A stretch of 64,000 nucleotides of DNA, from assembly GCA_964508975.1 (NCBI GenBank), contig CAZDVQ010000017.1, positions 1 to 64,000 of the forward strand, read 5' to 3'. Position 1 is the stretch's first letter, and the number at the start of each line of letters is the position of its first letter. Source of the DNA: CAZDVQ01 sp964508975 (GTDB taxonomy: Bacteria > Bacteroidota > Bacteroidia > Chitinophagales > Saprospiraceae). The position numbers and the translations under genes were made by a program. Shown piece by piece: positions 15,883 through 24,078 of the stretch. Under the pieces are notes generated by a model. It ran no database searches, was not told the origin of the DNA, and saw only the letters and a program-made list of their open reading frames with translations.

Positions 15883-16514
15883 TGCGTTTTGTAGCCATAT
15901 TGTTTAATTTGCTGGGCCTGTACGGTACCAGTTGGAGCCAAAGCGCCGACATGGAGCTTTGGAACGACATCCAATTGCGGTACCAAGTAACCAAACGCCT
16001 CAACATCGACATTGAGAATGGTCTAAGGTTGCAGGATAATGCCCGTCAGTTTAAAACCTATTATGCCGATGCCCTGCTGGGTTACAAGTTACATAAATAT
16101 CTTAAGCTACATGCTGGATACCGTTTTGTACAAGCCCGGCAATCGTACAGGCATCGATTTTACGCAGGGTTGAGCTTACCGTTCAAACTGAACAAACGTT
16201 GGAAGTTTGAAGCTAGGCTGCGTTATCAATTTGAACAACAAAGCGATCTTGACCGGGAAAACACCTTGCGGACCCGCGTAGAAATGGCCTATAACCCCAA
16301 GAAAATACCCTTTGATATCTTTGCCTCGGTTGAGCTTTTCACGGGTCTCGATGGCCGTTTGGCCCTCCAGCGCGACCGTTGGCTCCTTGGCCTAGACTGG
16401 CCTTTCCACAAGCACATGAACTTGAAAATATACGCTGCCACGCAATTTGCCCGCGGCGAGGACGAGCCCGAGTACCAGCAAATATTTGGTACCAGCTTCA
16501 CGGTTGAATTTTAG
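15879..16514 (+). CDS. DUF2490 outer-membrane beta-barrel protein
   Basis: 211 residues, signal peptide (about 1-20) then alternating amphipathic strands rich in aromatic and charged residues, ending in FTVEF with a C-terminal Phe. The start LWNDIQLRYQVTKRLNIDIEN is typical of DUF2490. It overlaps the DUF4956 gene by 4 bp (ATGA). It gives the operon an outer-membrane component, complementing the inner-membrane DUF4956 and cytosolic VTC proteins. Confidence 0.88.
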   Translation: MMRFVAILFNLLGLYGTSWSQSADMELWNDIQLRYQVTKRLNIDIENGLRLQDNARQFKTYYADALLGYKLHKYLKLHAGYRFVQARQSYRHRFYAGLSLPFKLNKRWKFEARLRYQFEQQSDLDRENTLRTRVEMAYNPKKIPFDIFASVELFTGLDGRLALQRDRWLLGLDWPFHKHMNLKIYAATQFARGEDEPEYQQIFGTSFTVEF

Positions 16515-16522
16515 ATTGTTTT

Positions 16523-16706
16523 TTTGGGGCGCTGCGCCGCGCTTACAGGGCGTATGCCATACGCCCCTACATGCGGCGTCGCCGCTACGCTTCGCGGCTC
16601 GCTGACCGCTCGGCCCCGTGTTCGCGCAGTCGCGATGCTCCTTTGCGGAGCCCTTCGGGCAACGGGTCTGGCGCTTCGCGCCACCGCTGCGCATCGCTAG
16701 CGTGGT
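16523..16706 (+). repeat. GC-rich structured repeat, family A, copy 2 (long form)
   Basis: Starts 9 bp after the DUF2490 stop with a T-run and GGGGCGC. It contains CGCTACGCTTCGCGGCTCGC and GACCGCTCGGCCCCG, and the last arm TGGCGCTTCGCGCCA where other copies have TGGCCCTGCGGGCCA or TGGCCTACGGCCA. At about 184 bp it is longer than other copies because of two extra hairpins (GGGCGTATGCCATACGCCC and GCTCCTTTGCGGAGC). Confidence 0.75.
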
Positions 16707-16990
16707 AACAGCTGCGAAGCAGCCGTTTATCTAACGATGAACGATGAATTATGAACAATGAACGGGAACTGTATTGACAGCTCCGCTAGGAGCTGAATGT
16801 TAATAGAAACATATATACGCTCAGCATATGAGCTCCACTAGGAGCGACACGTAGTGCTTGCTGCGGAGAGGACGATTAAACCACAATCTTCGTTTCTGGT
16901 GGTGGGGTTCAGGTGGATATTACACAAGTCTTAGTCCGGCAGTGCTTGCTGGAAATAAGTAATGGTTAATGTTCAACAGGGCATTAGTTA
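16707..16990. other. Gene-free gap with short repeats
   Basis: Holds degenerate ATGAACAATGA units (16732-16770), then CTCCGCTAGGAGCTGAATG with related pieces at 16828-16845 and an inverted fragment at 11284-11300. From 16890 to 16990 I see nothing recognisable. Confidence 0.5.
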
Positions 16991-17887
16991 TTATTGGTAT
17001 TTGTATCTTTCGCTGTCTTCGTCTTTTAGTTCCTTATTGTCAAAATATAAACCACGTTCACTTTTCTTATTTTGTAATAATATGTCTATGAAGTTTGATT
17101 GAAAAAATTTTTCTAAATCTGTTGGTTTTAAGTTTTTACAACCGTCAATATAACTTTGTTTTATGTCTTTAAATAGTGTTCCCGTTATCCGATACTCCGT
17201 AATTTTTTCCAGTTTTATTATTGTTTTTGCATCACCAAAAGAGTTTATTTTGGCAATTGCAGTCGCTTTAGCTAAATAGTCAGGGATATCGAAATACAAG
17301 TAAAAAAGAGTGTCTGTCAAATTTTTGGACAACGTATCGCTAAAGCTATGGGCAGGATTTAATTGTTTAAATACATCTTCTTTGCTCATAGGCAATTCAT
17401 AAAATTTTTGAACTTGAATATCTGTTTTCAAAATCCTTTCTGGTACAGAAGTCGCACAAAATGAGAATATTGAGACCACCGCTATAAAGGTCGAAAATGC
17501 GAGCCGGTTTTGATTACCTGTAATGTTTCTTGTCTGTAAATACTTATAAGAAATTGGCAAGATGGCCAGTGCAATGAGGTCAGTAGGGTCAACTGTTCTA
17601 TACAAGCCTAAGTCTGTTAACTGTGCAATATAGTTTATAAAAGGTTGAGAAAAGCTAAGTTTCCAAAAAACAAAAAACAGTCCCGTTAAAATATAAACAG
17701 CCTTGGGTTTTGGTATGAAAACGGCAATAAAAAAGGGGAATATAAAAAGCCCTGCAAAGTCTGAAAGCTTACCCGACAAGAAACCGGGGTAAGCATACTT
17801 TAAATAAAAGTCATTAAACAACAAAAGTACTAGTCCAATGATGAACCAATTTGAAGTCAGTGATATGTAACTTTTTTGTGTCGTCAT
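16991..17887 (-). CDS. Hypothetical polytopic membrane protein, AT-rich
   Basis: 298 residues. About five hydrophobic segments lie in the first 150 (WFIIGLVLLLFNDFYLKY, FAGLFIFPFFIAVFIP, VYILTGLFFVFWKL, LIALAILPISY, LAFSTFIAVVSIFSFCA), followed by a 145-residue soluble part ending in charged residues. The stretch PGFLSGKLSDFAGLFIFPFF resembles a conserved motif of unnamed Bacteroidota membrane proteins. No function is recognised. Composition is clearly more AT-rich than the CotH operon next to it, suggesting recent acquisition. Confidence 0.75.
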   Translation of the reverse strand: MTTQKSYISLTSNWFIIGLVLLLFNDFYLKYAYPGFLSGKLSDFAGLFIFPFFIAVFIPKPKAVYILTGLFFVFWKLSFSQPFINYIAQLTDLGLYRTVDPTDLIALAILPISYKYLQTRNITGNQNRLAFSTFIAVVSIFSFCATSVPERILKTDIQVQKFYELPMSKEDVFKQLNPAHSFSDTLSKNLTDTLFYLYFDIPDYLAKATAIAKINSFGDAKTIIKLEKITEYRITGTLFKDIKQSYIDGCKNLKPTDLEKFFQSNFIDILLQNKKSERGLYFDNKELKDEDSERYKYQ

Positions 17888-18108
17888 AAAAGCAGGTGCT
17901 AAATCCTAATGATATGGAACTTGAATATCTACTTACAAAGATAAAAAACAATACCTTACATTGCAATTATAAAAGAGCATGTATTCTATACTATTGTAAA
18001 TTTACAATTCGCCCAAGTATTTAATTTACAGCGGAGAGCGCAAAGATGTGATGATCTAAGCAAGATTTGTAGGGCAAGCCTTAAGGTCGCCCCGTACGAT
18101 AACGTCTT

Positions 18109-18819
18109 CTACTTGTCATACTTGTAAAATTTCAAAGTCTTGCTCCTAAGGTCTAGTTTTACGATTCCGCTTCGCATGCCTATAAACACATTGTGATCGT
18201 CAAGCACGGCCATTGAATTGGGGTATAAACTATGCCAAAAAGTGTTTTGGAAAACAAGTTCCTTCTCAAAGTCTTTAACCACGTAAAAGCCTTGATGTGT
18301 CGCAATTAAGATTTTATCTTGGTAAATCGTAAAAGCTTCAGGTGCATCTTCAAAGTCAACAAGTTTGCGATAGGTAAAAGTATGGCCAGTGGTATCCAGT
18401 TCAAATAATGCACCGCTGCTGGATGACAGATGTGCCAGTCCTTCGATAAAGTAAATCTTGTCCTTAAAGTTGAAGATGAATTTAATGTTTCCACGTTTTA
18501 TGTCAACTTTACTTTTAGTCGAGTCAGCTGGCTCAAAACTTAGTTTACCGCCCCACTCGCCTTTGTTGATGCCAATCAGTTTGCCGTTTGAAATATGGAG
18601 CTCGCATGTTTGGGTTTCAGTTGCTTTTTCAATTTCAAGTTTTCCGTCCGTTATTTTCACGGCGAAATCATGGGCGGAATGGTTCAATGTGTACCATTCG
18701 CTACTTCCAGGTTTGGGCGGCTTGGTTTCCACAAATCCTTCTGGTATAGCTACGGGGGCCTGCCCGCAGCTTGTCAGACAGATCAGGCTGAATATAAAAA
18801 TGGATGTTGCAGCATTCAT
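18109..18819 (-). CDS. Hypothetical lipoprotein
   Basis: 236 residues with a lipoprotein signal; lipobox ICLTSC (Cys18) followed by Gly-Gln. The mature part looks like repeated beta-strand blades (KIYFIEGLAHLSSSSGALFEL, KILIATHQGFYVV, DDHNVFIGMRSGIVKLD), so a beta-propeller-like fold is plausible. Function unknown. It lies between two other AT-rich orphan genes on the same strand. Confidence 0.75.
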   Translation of the reverse strand: MNAATSIFIFSLICLTSCGQAPVAIPEGFVETKPPKPGSSEWYTLNHSAHDFAVKITDGKLEIEKATETQTCELHISNGKLIGINKGEWGGKLSFEPADSTKSKVDIKRGNIKFIFNFKDKIYFIEGLAHLSSSSGALFELDTTGHTFTYRKLVDFEDAPEAFTIYQDKILIATHQGFYVVKDFEKELVFQNTFWHSLYPNSMAVLDDHNVFIGMRSGIVKLDLRSKTLKFYKYDK

Positions 18820-18903
18820 TGCGTCTGTTATTGTATTTACATAGGGCCTTTCGGTGTGATTTCATGACTTTTCATGCGCCTTAGTAAAGTTCGAATGGCT
18901 TCA

Positions 18904-19638
18904 TTATCGCATAAAATATTTGTCTATTTCAGGTCTATGGTAATTAACGATCCAATCGTTCCTTTTGTCATACAGATGCCTTATTTTATCAGCTTTATCG
19001 CTCCAGACGTAACAGCCTCTATCATCGTACATATACATTCCCCGGTCGGTAATAGGGTCAAAAAAGTAAATGTCTTGACAAATATTAGGCGCTGCGCCCA
19101 CTTCATTATTGGCAATTCCATGAAAGATATTGGCTGCTTGGATGTCATTCACTTTCACTTTTCCGACCAATACCCTAGCTTCGGTTTTATCAAAAGTGTA
19201 GGTGCCATCTTCGTATTTTGTAATCATTTGAGTGTCTACTAGCTCTGTGTTGTCATAGAACGTTGCCAGTGTTGATGCTGGAAACTGTTGCAACAGGTAG
19301 TCTGATAGATGATTAAAAATACCTCCTGAATACTCATAAATGAGTACCCAAATTTCTCTATCTACATTATCGAAAGTTTCGCGAAAAATCGTGGTTGCCC
19401 TTAAGGGGGCTTGATGAACACGTTTTTGATTATGTGCTTCAAGATTGGCCTTATCAAGCTTTGTCATTCTTCTTTTGTCTTTCCACCATTCAAATTCAAC
19501 ACCATCCCTAATGATTTTAAACATCTCATCGCCGCCAAGTTCAAAACGAATATGCACGTTTCCAAACAAAGAATGAGGTGTCTCAATCTTTGAGCCTGAA
19601 AACACGCTGTCTAAATACGCTTGTAATGCTGCTCTCAT
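18904..19638 (-). CDS. DUF3885 domain-containing protein
   Basis: 244 residues. The C-terminal 90 residues match DUF3885: DIYFFDPITDRGMYMYDDRGCYVWS then LYDKRNDWIVNYHRPEIDKYF. The N-terminal half contains FELGG, EFEWWKDKRRM and REIWVLIYEYSGG. DUF3885 proteins are small cytosolic proteins with no established role, sometimes found as singletons in accessory regions, which fits this AT-rich cluster. Confidence 0.8.
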   Translation of the reverse strand: MRAALQAYLDSVFSGSKIETPHSLFGNVHIRFELGGDEMFKIIRDGVEFEWWKDKRRMTKLDKANLEAHNQKRVHQAPLRATTIFRETFDNVDREIWVLIYEYSGGIFNHLSDYLLQQFPASTLATFYDNTELVDTQMITKYEDGTYTFDKTEARVLVGKVKVNDIQAANIFHGIANNEVGAAPNICQDIYFFDPITDRGMYMYDDRGCYVWSDKADKIRHLYDKRNDWIVNYHRPEIDKYFMR

Positions 19639-19725
19639 ATGTCTGTAGATTACACGTTGCCCTTGATCGCTAAGTAATAAGGCTTGAATATAAGCAACTT
19701 ATAGGATAATGTACAACAGTAAATT

Positions 19726-19839
19726 ATTCGCGCTAGGTGCCCGAAAGGCCACGCCGCAGGGGTGGGTGCGCAACGCGCACGGAGCGAACAGCGAACCCTG
19801 GAGGGGACCGGCGCCGCGCAGCGGCGCAGCGCCCAAATT
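19726..19839 (-). repeat. GC-rich structured repeat, family B, copy 4
   Basis: On the minus strand: AATTTGGGCGCTGCGCC, CGGTCCCCTCCAGGGTTCGC, GCTCCGTGCGCGTTGCGCACC, GGCACCTAGCGCGAAT. The termini AATTTGGGCGC and GCGCGAAT can pair. Its head lies 45 bp downstream of the pentapeptide gene stop. Confidence 0.75.
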
Positions 19840-19883
19840 ATCCTAAAAAGTATAATATCGTGGAGAGCATCGAGCACCGGCTC

Positions 19884-20456
19884 TTAAACGAAATCTAGAC
19901 CAAAGCTTTGCAGTAAACCCGCCAAGTTGAGCTTGTTGAACTTGGCCGATTGTAGGCTATTTTTGGTAGGGTCGATATTAAAATGTAGGGCCGTGGTAAA
20001 ATCGGCGTGGTTGAGCTTGGTGCGCTCAAAACTTGCACCCGCCAAATCGCAGTGCTCGAATTGGGCAAAACTAAAATCAGCTTCAGTGAAATCAACCGAC
20101 ACCAGGCGGCATTCCTTGAACTTGGTCTTGGGCAAACTCAATTGATAAAACGAACTGTGGTTCAGCTCGCAATTGATAAAGTTAGGGTTAAGCCCAAAGG
20201 GATTACATTGCTCAAAACGAAGGCCGAGCATTTTACAATCCTTGAAAAACACCTCTCGGAAAGCTACACGTTGAAGCTTGGCCAGGCTCAGGTTGCAATC
20301 GTTGAATACACAACGAATGAATACCGTGCTGTTTAAATCAACCTCGCCGAAATCGCAGGCATTGAACACGCAATCCTCATACTCACCAAGTAGGAATTGA
20401 CCATCTTGGAAGTTTTGAGCTTGAAAGGTTTGTTGCTCGAAAAAAGTCTTGGGCAT
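19884..20456 (-). CDS. Pentapeptide-repeat protein (Qnr/McbG-like)
   Basis: 190 residues built of A(D/N)LXX-type pentapeptides (for example NACDFGEVDLNSTVFIRCVF, and VDFTEADFSFAQFEHCDLAG), predicted to form a right-handed quadrilateral beta-helix. The break NPFGLNPNF and the C-terminal LAGLLQSFGLDFV resemble the Qnr/McbG layout, whose members protect DNA gyrase, but resistance cannot be claimed from sequence. The ATG lies only 3 bp after the purL stop, so the two genes are almost certainly co-transcribed. Confidence 0.88.
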   Translation of the reverse strand: MPKTFFEQQTFQAQNFQDGQFLLGEYEDCVFNACDFGEVDLNSTVFIRCVFNDCNLSLAKLQRVAFREVFFKDCKMLGLRFEQCNPFGLNPNFINCELNHSSFYQLSLPKTKFKECRLVSVDFTEADFSFAQFEHCDLAGASFERTKLNHADFTTALHFNIDPTKNSLQSAKFNKLNLAGLLQSFGLDFV

Positions 20457-20459
20457 AGG

Positions 20460-22700
20460 CTAGACAGCAGCTTCCATCACCTGGCTGATGGTATTATCGT
20501 ACTGGTATTTCCAGTTTTCAATCATACCAAAATCCTGACCATCTACCTTGATGCCTTGCTCGGTAACAGTACCGATAAGCGAGCAAGGTGTGTCAGAGTC
20601 AGCCATGAACTGCAAGAAAGCTTCTTTTTGTGCTGCACTAACCGATACCACCACGCGGCTTTGGCTCTCGCCAAACAAATAGGCATCCTTGCGGATATTT
20701 TTGGCCGTGGTAATCTCGAAACCTTTGGCACCGGCCATACCCGACTCGAGCAAGCAGGCGAACAAACCGCCGTCGGCCACGTCGTGAGCTGATAGGATTA
20801 AGCCTTGCTCGATTAAAGCCTTGATACTAGCTTGCAATTCGAACTCTTCGTCGAGGTCAAAGCTTGGCACATTGGAGAATTCGATACCGTGTACCGTACG
20901 GATATATTCAGAGCTACCAAGGTCGTTCTGGGTTTCGCCAAGCAGGTAAATTTCATCGCCAGCGGCTTTGAAATCAAGGGTCATGATTTTATCGGCATCT
21001 TCGAGGATACCCACCATGCCGATGGTTGGCGTTGGGTAAACGGGCTCGCTGTGGTCTTTCAACACGGTTTGGTTGTAGAAACTCACGTTACCGCCTGTAA
21101 CTGGGGTATCGAACTTGCGACAAGCCTCGCCCATGCCCTTGATGGCGTGTACAAACTGGTAGTACACCTCGGGGTTATATGGGTTGCCAAAGTTGAGGCA
21201 GTTGGTTACGCCCATTGGGGTACCACCGGCGCAAACGATGTTGCGGGCTGCTTCAGAAACGGCAATCATGGTGCCCACGTAGGGGTCGGCATATACATAG
21301 GTTGAATTACAATCGACGGTCATGGCGATGCCCTTGTTGGTACCTTTCACGCGAACTACCGCAGCATCGCTGGCGCGGTTGGTGGTGAGGGTATTGGTGC
21401 GGACCATGCTATCGTATTGCTCGTATATCCAACGTTTAGAGGCCACGTTTGGCGAGAAAGCTACTTTTTTAGCCACAGCCAGCATATCGTCGGGTTCTGG
21501 AACGCGATCAATTTTGAAGGCTTCAACTTTATCAAGGTATTTAGGACGGGTATACTCGCGGTCGTAAACGGGCGCACCACCACCTAAAACGAGGTCATCG
21601 GCAGGTACGTCGGCCACGAGCTCACCGTGCATGTAAAACTGGATGCGACCGGTGTCGGTCACTTCGCCAATTTGAGCACATTCGAGGTCCCACTTTTCGA
21701 ACACCTTGAACATATCTTGTTCCATGCCTTTTTTGCACACGATAAGCATGCGTTCTTGGCTTTCAGAGAGCAAGATTTCAAAAGGTTTCATGTTGGCCTG
21801 GCGGGTTGGCACGAGGTCGAGGTTGATCGTCATGCCTGTTTTACTCTTGGCCGACATCTCGGAGGTAGAGCAAGTAATACCTGCTGCACCCATATCTTGC
21901 ATACCGACTACAGCACCTGTTTTGATGACTTCAAGGGTAGCTTCGAGGAGTAATTTTTCTTGGAAGGGGTCGCCTACCTGTACCGCTGGGAGGTCCTCGA
22001 TAGAGTCCTCGGTCAAGTCGGCAGAAGCGAAAGTAGCACCGTGGATACCATCCTTACCGGTAGCAGAACCAACGATAAACACTGGGTTGCCCGGGCCATC
22101 GGCGCAAGCGGAGATGGTTTCTCCGGCTTTAACCACACCAACCGACATGGCGTTTACCAAGATATTCTGGTTGTAGCAAGGGTGGAAAAAGGTCTCGCCG
22201 GCCACGGTAGGTACGCCAAAAGAGTTACCGTAGCCACCGATACCCGATACAACTCCTTTAACGAGGTGTTGGGTATGCTTGCGGGATAGGTCGCCAAAAC
22301 GCAAAGAGTTCAAAGAAGCGATTGGACGGGCCCCCATGGTGAAAATATCGCGGTGGATACCGCCAACACCTGTGGCTGCACCTTGGTAAGGTTCGATAGC
22401 CGAAGGGTGGTTATGGGATTCAATTTTAAAGGCACAACCGATACCGTCGCCGATATCCACGAGGCCTGCATTTTCCTCACCTGCGCCTACAAGCAGGCGT
22501 GCGCCTTCTCGTGGGAGGGTTTTAAGCCACTTGATAGAGTTTTTGTAGGAGCAGTGTTCAGACCACATGACCGAGAAGATACTCAACTCGGTAAAATTTG
22601 GGGTACGGCCTAGAATCTGGCATATCTTGTCGAATTCGGCGGGAAGAAGTCCTAGACTTTTGGCGGTATCAACGGTAATTTGCGGCGCTGTGTGCTCCAT
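20460..22700 (-). CDS. purL: Phosphoribosylformylglycinamidine synthase subunit PurL
   Basis: 746 residues, the small PurL that needs separate PurS and PurQ; neither is in this window. It converts FGAR to FGAM in purine synthesis using ATP and ammonia from PurQ. Visible motifs include SEHCSYKNS, the ATP/Mg site GIGCAFKIESHNHPSAIEPYQ, GAATGVGGIHRDIFTMGARP, MGAAGITCS and SAHDVADGGL. The start is supported by an upstream TATCTTTG box. The downstream pentapeptide gene shares its transcript. Confidence 0.97.
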   Translation of the reverse strand: MEHTAPQITVDTAKSLGLLPAEFDKICQILGRTPNFTELSIFSVMWSEHCSYKNSIKWLKTLPREGARLLVGAGEENAGLVDIGDGIGCAFKIESHNHPSAIEPYQGAATGVGGIHRDIFTMGARPIASLNSLRFGDLSRKHTQHLVKGVVSGIGGYGNSFGVPTVAGETFFHPCYNQNILVNAMSVGVVKAGETISACADGPGNPVFIVGSATGKDGIHGATFASADLTEDSIEDLPAVQVGDPFQEKLLLEATLEVIKTGAVVGMQDMGAAGITCSTSEMSAKSKTGMTINLDLVPTRQANMKPFEILLSESQERMLIVCKKGMEQDMFKVFEKWDLECAQIGEVTDTGRIQFYMHGELVADVPADDLVLGGGAPVYDREYTRPKYLDKVEAFKIDRVPEPDDMLAVAKKVAFSPNVASKRWIYEQYDSMVRTNTLTTNRASDAAVVRVKGTNKGIAMTVDCNSTYVYADPYVGTMIAVSEAARNIVCAGGTPMGVTNCLNFGNPYNPEVYYQFVHAIKGMGEACRKFDTPVTGGNVSFYNQTVLKDHSEPVYPTPTIGMVGILEDADKIMTLDFKAAGDEIYLLGETQNDLGSSEYIRTVHGIEFSNVPSFDLDEEFELQASIKALIEQGLILSAHDVADGGLFACLLESGMAGAKGFEITTAKNIRKDAYLFGESQSRVVVSVSAAQKEAFLQFMADSDTPCSLIGTVTEQGIKVDGQDFGMIENWKYQYDNTISQVMEAAV

Positions 22701-22735
22701 GGCAAGTGTTAATTTGATGCTTTTATTTGATGGCG

Positions 22736-22743
22736 CAAAGATA
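22736..22743 (-). promoter_or_regulatory. -7 box for purL
   Basis: Reads TATCTTTG on the minus strand, a full TAnnTTTG match 35 bp upstream of the purL ATG. Confidence 0.55.
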
Positions 22744-22818
22744 GTTTTTTATACCAAGATTATAATGTAAGTACTTGGGCGAAATTATTTAAAAAATCTA
22801 ATTTGAAGGCTTGATATG

Positions 22819-22940
22819 ATTTGGGCGGTCCCCCGGGCTGGCCTGTAGCCAGCCGGGGGCGCTACGTTGCGCGGCGCGCTGTCGCTCGGCCCGCGTTGCG
22901 GTCTGGCCCTGCGGGCCACCGCTTCACATCGCTACCGCAT
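22819..22940 (+). repeat. GC-rich structured repeat, family A, copy 3
   Basis: ATTTGGGCGG, a first arm with long stem CCCCGGGCTGGC/GCCAGCCGGGG, then CGCTACGTTGCGCGGC, CTGTCGCTCGGCCCGCG, and TCTGGCCCTGCGGGCCACCG followed by CATCGCT. Near purL's 5' side; the head faces purL. Confidence 0.75.
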
Positions 22941-22960
22941 CCCCCCCCTGCCCTACCACC

Positions 22961-23061
22961 CCTTGCCCTTGTTGGCGTCCCCGCCAACAAGCGGTAAAAC
23001 AGGGCAGGTGATTGGCAAGCTTGTACGGCCGTTGGCGGGGACGCCAACAGCGGCAATGTGT
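22961..23061 (+). repeat. 101-bp repeat D, copy 1
   Basis: Begins CCTTGCCCTTGTTGGCGTCC, contains GCGGTAAAACAGGGCAGGTG, and ends GCCAACAGCGGCAATGTGT. It is identical to 62474-62574 except for 3 positions. Two inverted arms (GTTGGCGTCCCCGCCAAC and GTTGGCGGGGACGCCAAC) make it hairpin-prone. Both copies start 21-31 bp after a GC-rich A/B repeat. A fragment is at 54665-54690. Confidence 0.85.
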
Positions 23062-23146
23062 GTATTAGTTCTTTATACATTCCAGTATAGGGCAGACCGT
23101 CCGCACATCCCAGCAACAAATAATATAAAAAAATATGGGCGAATCT

Positions 23147-23176
23147 TTTGTAATACAAAATATTGCATTACCTTTG
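23147..23176 (+). promoter_or_regulatory. Promoter of rpmE2 (TTTG-N18-TACCTTTG)
   Basis: The -33-like TTTG (23147-23150) and a perfect -7 box TACCTTTG (23169-23176), 34 bp upstream of the ATG. Confidence 0.65.
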
Positions 23177-23210
23177 CGAGCCAATTGACAAAAAGAACCA
23201 TCAATTTCTT

Positions 23211-23471
23211 ATGAAACCAGATATCCATCCTACTAGCTACCGCTGGGTTGTTTTTGAAGACTTCTCTGCTGGTGAATCATTTTTGACTCGTTCAACTATT
23301 GCAACGAAAGAAACTACGGTTTTTGAAGGTCAAGAATACCCTGTGTACAAACTCGAAATTTCTGCTGCGTCACACCCATTTTTCACTGGTAAGATGAAAT
23401 TTGTTGACTCTGCAGGTCGTATCGATAAATTCAACAAAAAATTCGCAAAATTCGCAAAGAAAGAAGACTAA
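23211..23471 (+). CDS. rpmE2: 50S ribosomal protein L31 type B
   Basis: 86 residues, lacking the zinc-binding cysteines of L31 type A. It begins MKPDIHPTSYRWVVFEDFS; EISAASHPFFTGKMKFVDSAGRIDKFNKKF is the conserved L31 core. The basic C-terminus (FAKFAKKED) fits ribosome binding. The ATG at 23211 is chosen because the promoter box sits just upstream and the family starts with MK(K/P)DIHP. A strong terminator follows, so it is monocistronic. Confidence 0.96.
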   Translation: MKPDIHPTSYRWVVFEDFSAGESFLTRSTIATKETTVFEGQEYPVYKLEISAASHPFFTGKMKFVDSAGRIDKFNKKFAKFAKKED

Positions 23472-23497
23472 TTCTTTCAAGCATTTTTTGTATCATG

Positions 23498-23534
23498 AAC
23501 GTGGTATCAGCATTTCTGGTACCACGTTTTTTTT
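23498..23534 (+). terminator. Rho-independent terminator of rpmE2
   Basis: A 13-bp stem AACGTGGTATCAG / CTGGTACCACGTT with one mismatch, a 5-nt loop and eight or more T residues. Confidence 0.92.
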
Positions 23535-23595
23535 GTGTATATAACTGAACAACAGTTATTTTATAGTCGCACTAGGTCAATGCCATTAAGCGTTA

Positions 23596-23756
23596 GAGTA
23601 TGTTTGGATTTTGGGTTTCGAGAGAAAAACGAGCTATTTTTTTGATGAGGTTGCTTTAAAAAATGGGCGCATAGCGGGGCTACGTAACTATTTTTTAAAG
23701 CAAAAATCATTGGAAAAGAGCTGTTTTTCGCCGGAAGCTAAAGTCCAAACATACTC
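23596..23756. mobile_element. 161-bp MITE-like palindrome flanked by TTA
   Basis: Terminal inverted repeats GAGTATGTTTGGA / TCCAAACATACTC (13 bp perfect) with further complementary inner blocks (GCTTTAAAAAAT / ATTTTTTAAAGC and AAAACGAGCT / AGAGCTGTTTTT). TTA occurs on both sides (23593-23595 and 23757-23759), as a 3-bp target duplication would. No coding capacity. Confidence 0.75.
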
Positions 23757-23765
23757 TTAGTTATT

Positions 23766-23867
23766 TTGTGGGACTTGTGCGACATCAAGGACGTACAAGC
23801 AATGTCTGTTGTTTAGTTTATGCTCCTCACAGTAATTGTGTCGCAGCGGGTCGCCTATGTCCCACAA
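23766..23867. repeat. 102-bp imperfect palindrome
   Basis: Ends TTGTGGGAC / GTCCCACAA, with inner complementary GTGCGACA / TGTCGCA. It lies 9 bp from the MITE-like element and 16 bp from the next GC-rich repeat. Confidence 0.5.
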
Positions 23868-23883
23868 GGTTTATTGAGCGCCA

Positions 23884-23990
23884 TAGCGCTAGGCATGCGA
23901 AGGGCAGCGCCGTAGGCGCTGGTGCGCAGCACGGAGCGGTTAGCGAACCCCGTAGCACGCCGCCGACGCGCAGCGGCGGAGCGCCCAAAT
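23884..23990 (-). repeat. GC-rich structured repeat, family B, copy 5
   Basis: Minus strand: ATTTGGGCGCTCCGCCGC, CGTGCTACGGGGTTCGC, CCGTGCTGCGCACC, the arm AGCGCCTACGGCGCT, CCTAGCGCT. Lies 5' of the GlmU-like gene with its head facing the gene. Confidence 0.75.
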
Positions 23991-24029
23991 AACGCCAAAA
24001 AACTATTACAAGGCAGCCCATAAAAATGG

Positions 24030-24037
24030 TAATTTTG
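24030..24037 (+). promoter_or_regulatory. -7 box deciding the start of the GlmU-like gene
   Basis: TAATTTTG overlaps a GTG codon at 24037, so that GTG cannot be the start; the ATG at 24079 (or 24070) is used instead. Confidence 0.6.
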
Positions 24038-24078
24038 TGCCCGACACCCAATTGTTCCACCGCAACCTAATGGATTCC

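Noticed and set aside
20832..22289. Several plus-strand frames opposite purL
   Set aside because: They are fragments in different frames over one conserved gene; none has a promoter or domain.
22862..23214. Overlapping frames through repeats A and D
   Set aside because: They translate repeat DNA on both strands; the products have no domain and are not credible proteins.
24037..24078. GTG at 24037 as start of the GlmU-like gene
   Set aside because: The GTG is part of the -7 box TAATTTTG, so it would lie upstream of the transcript start.
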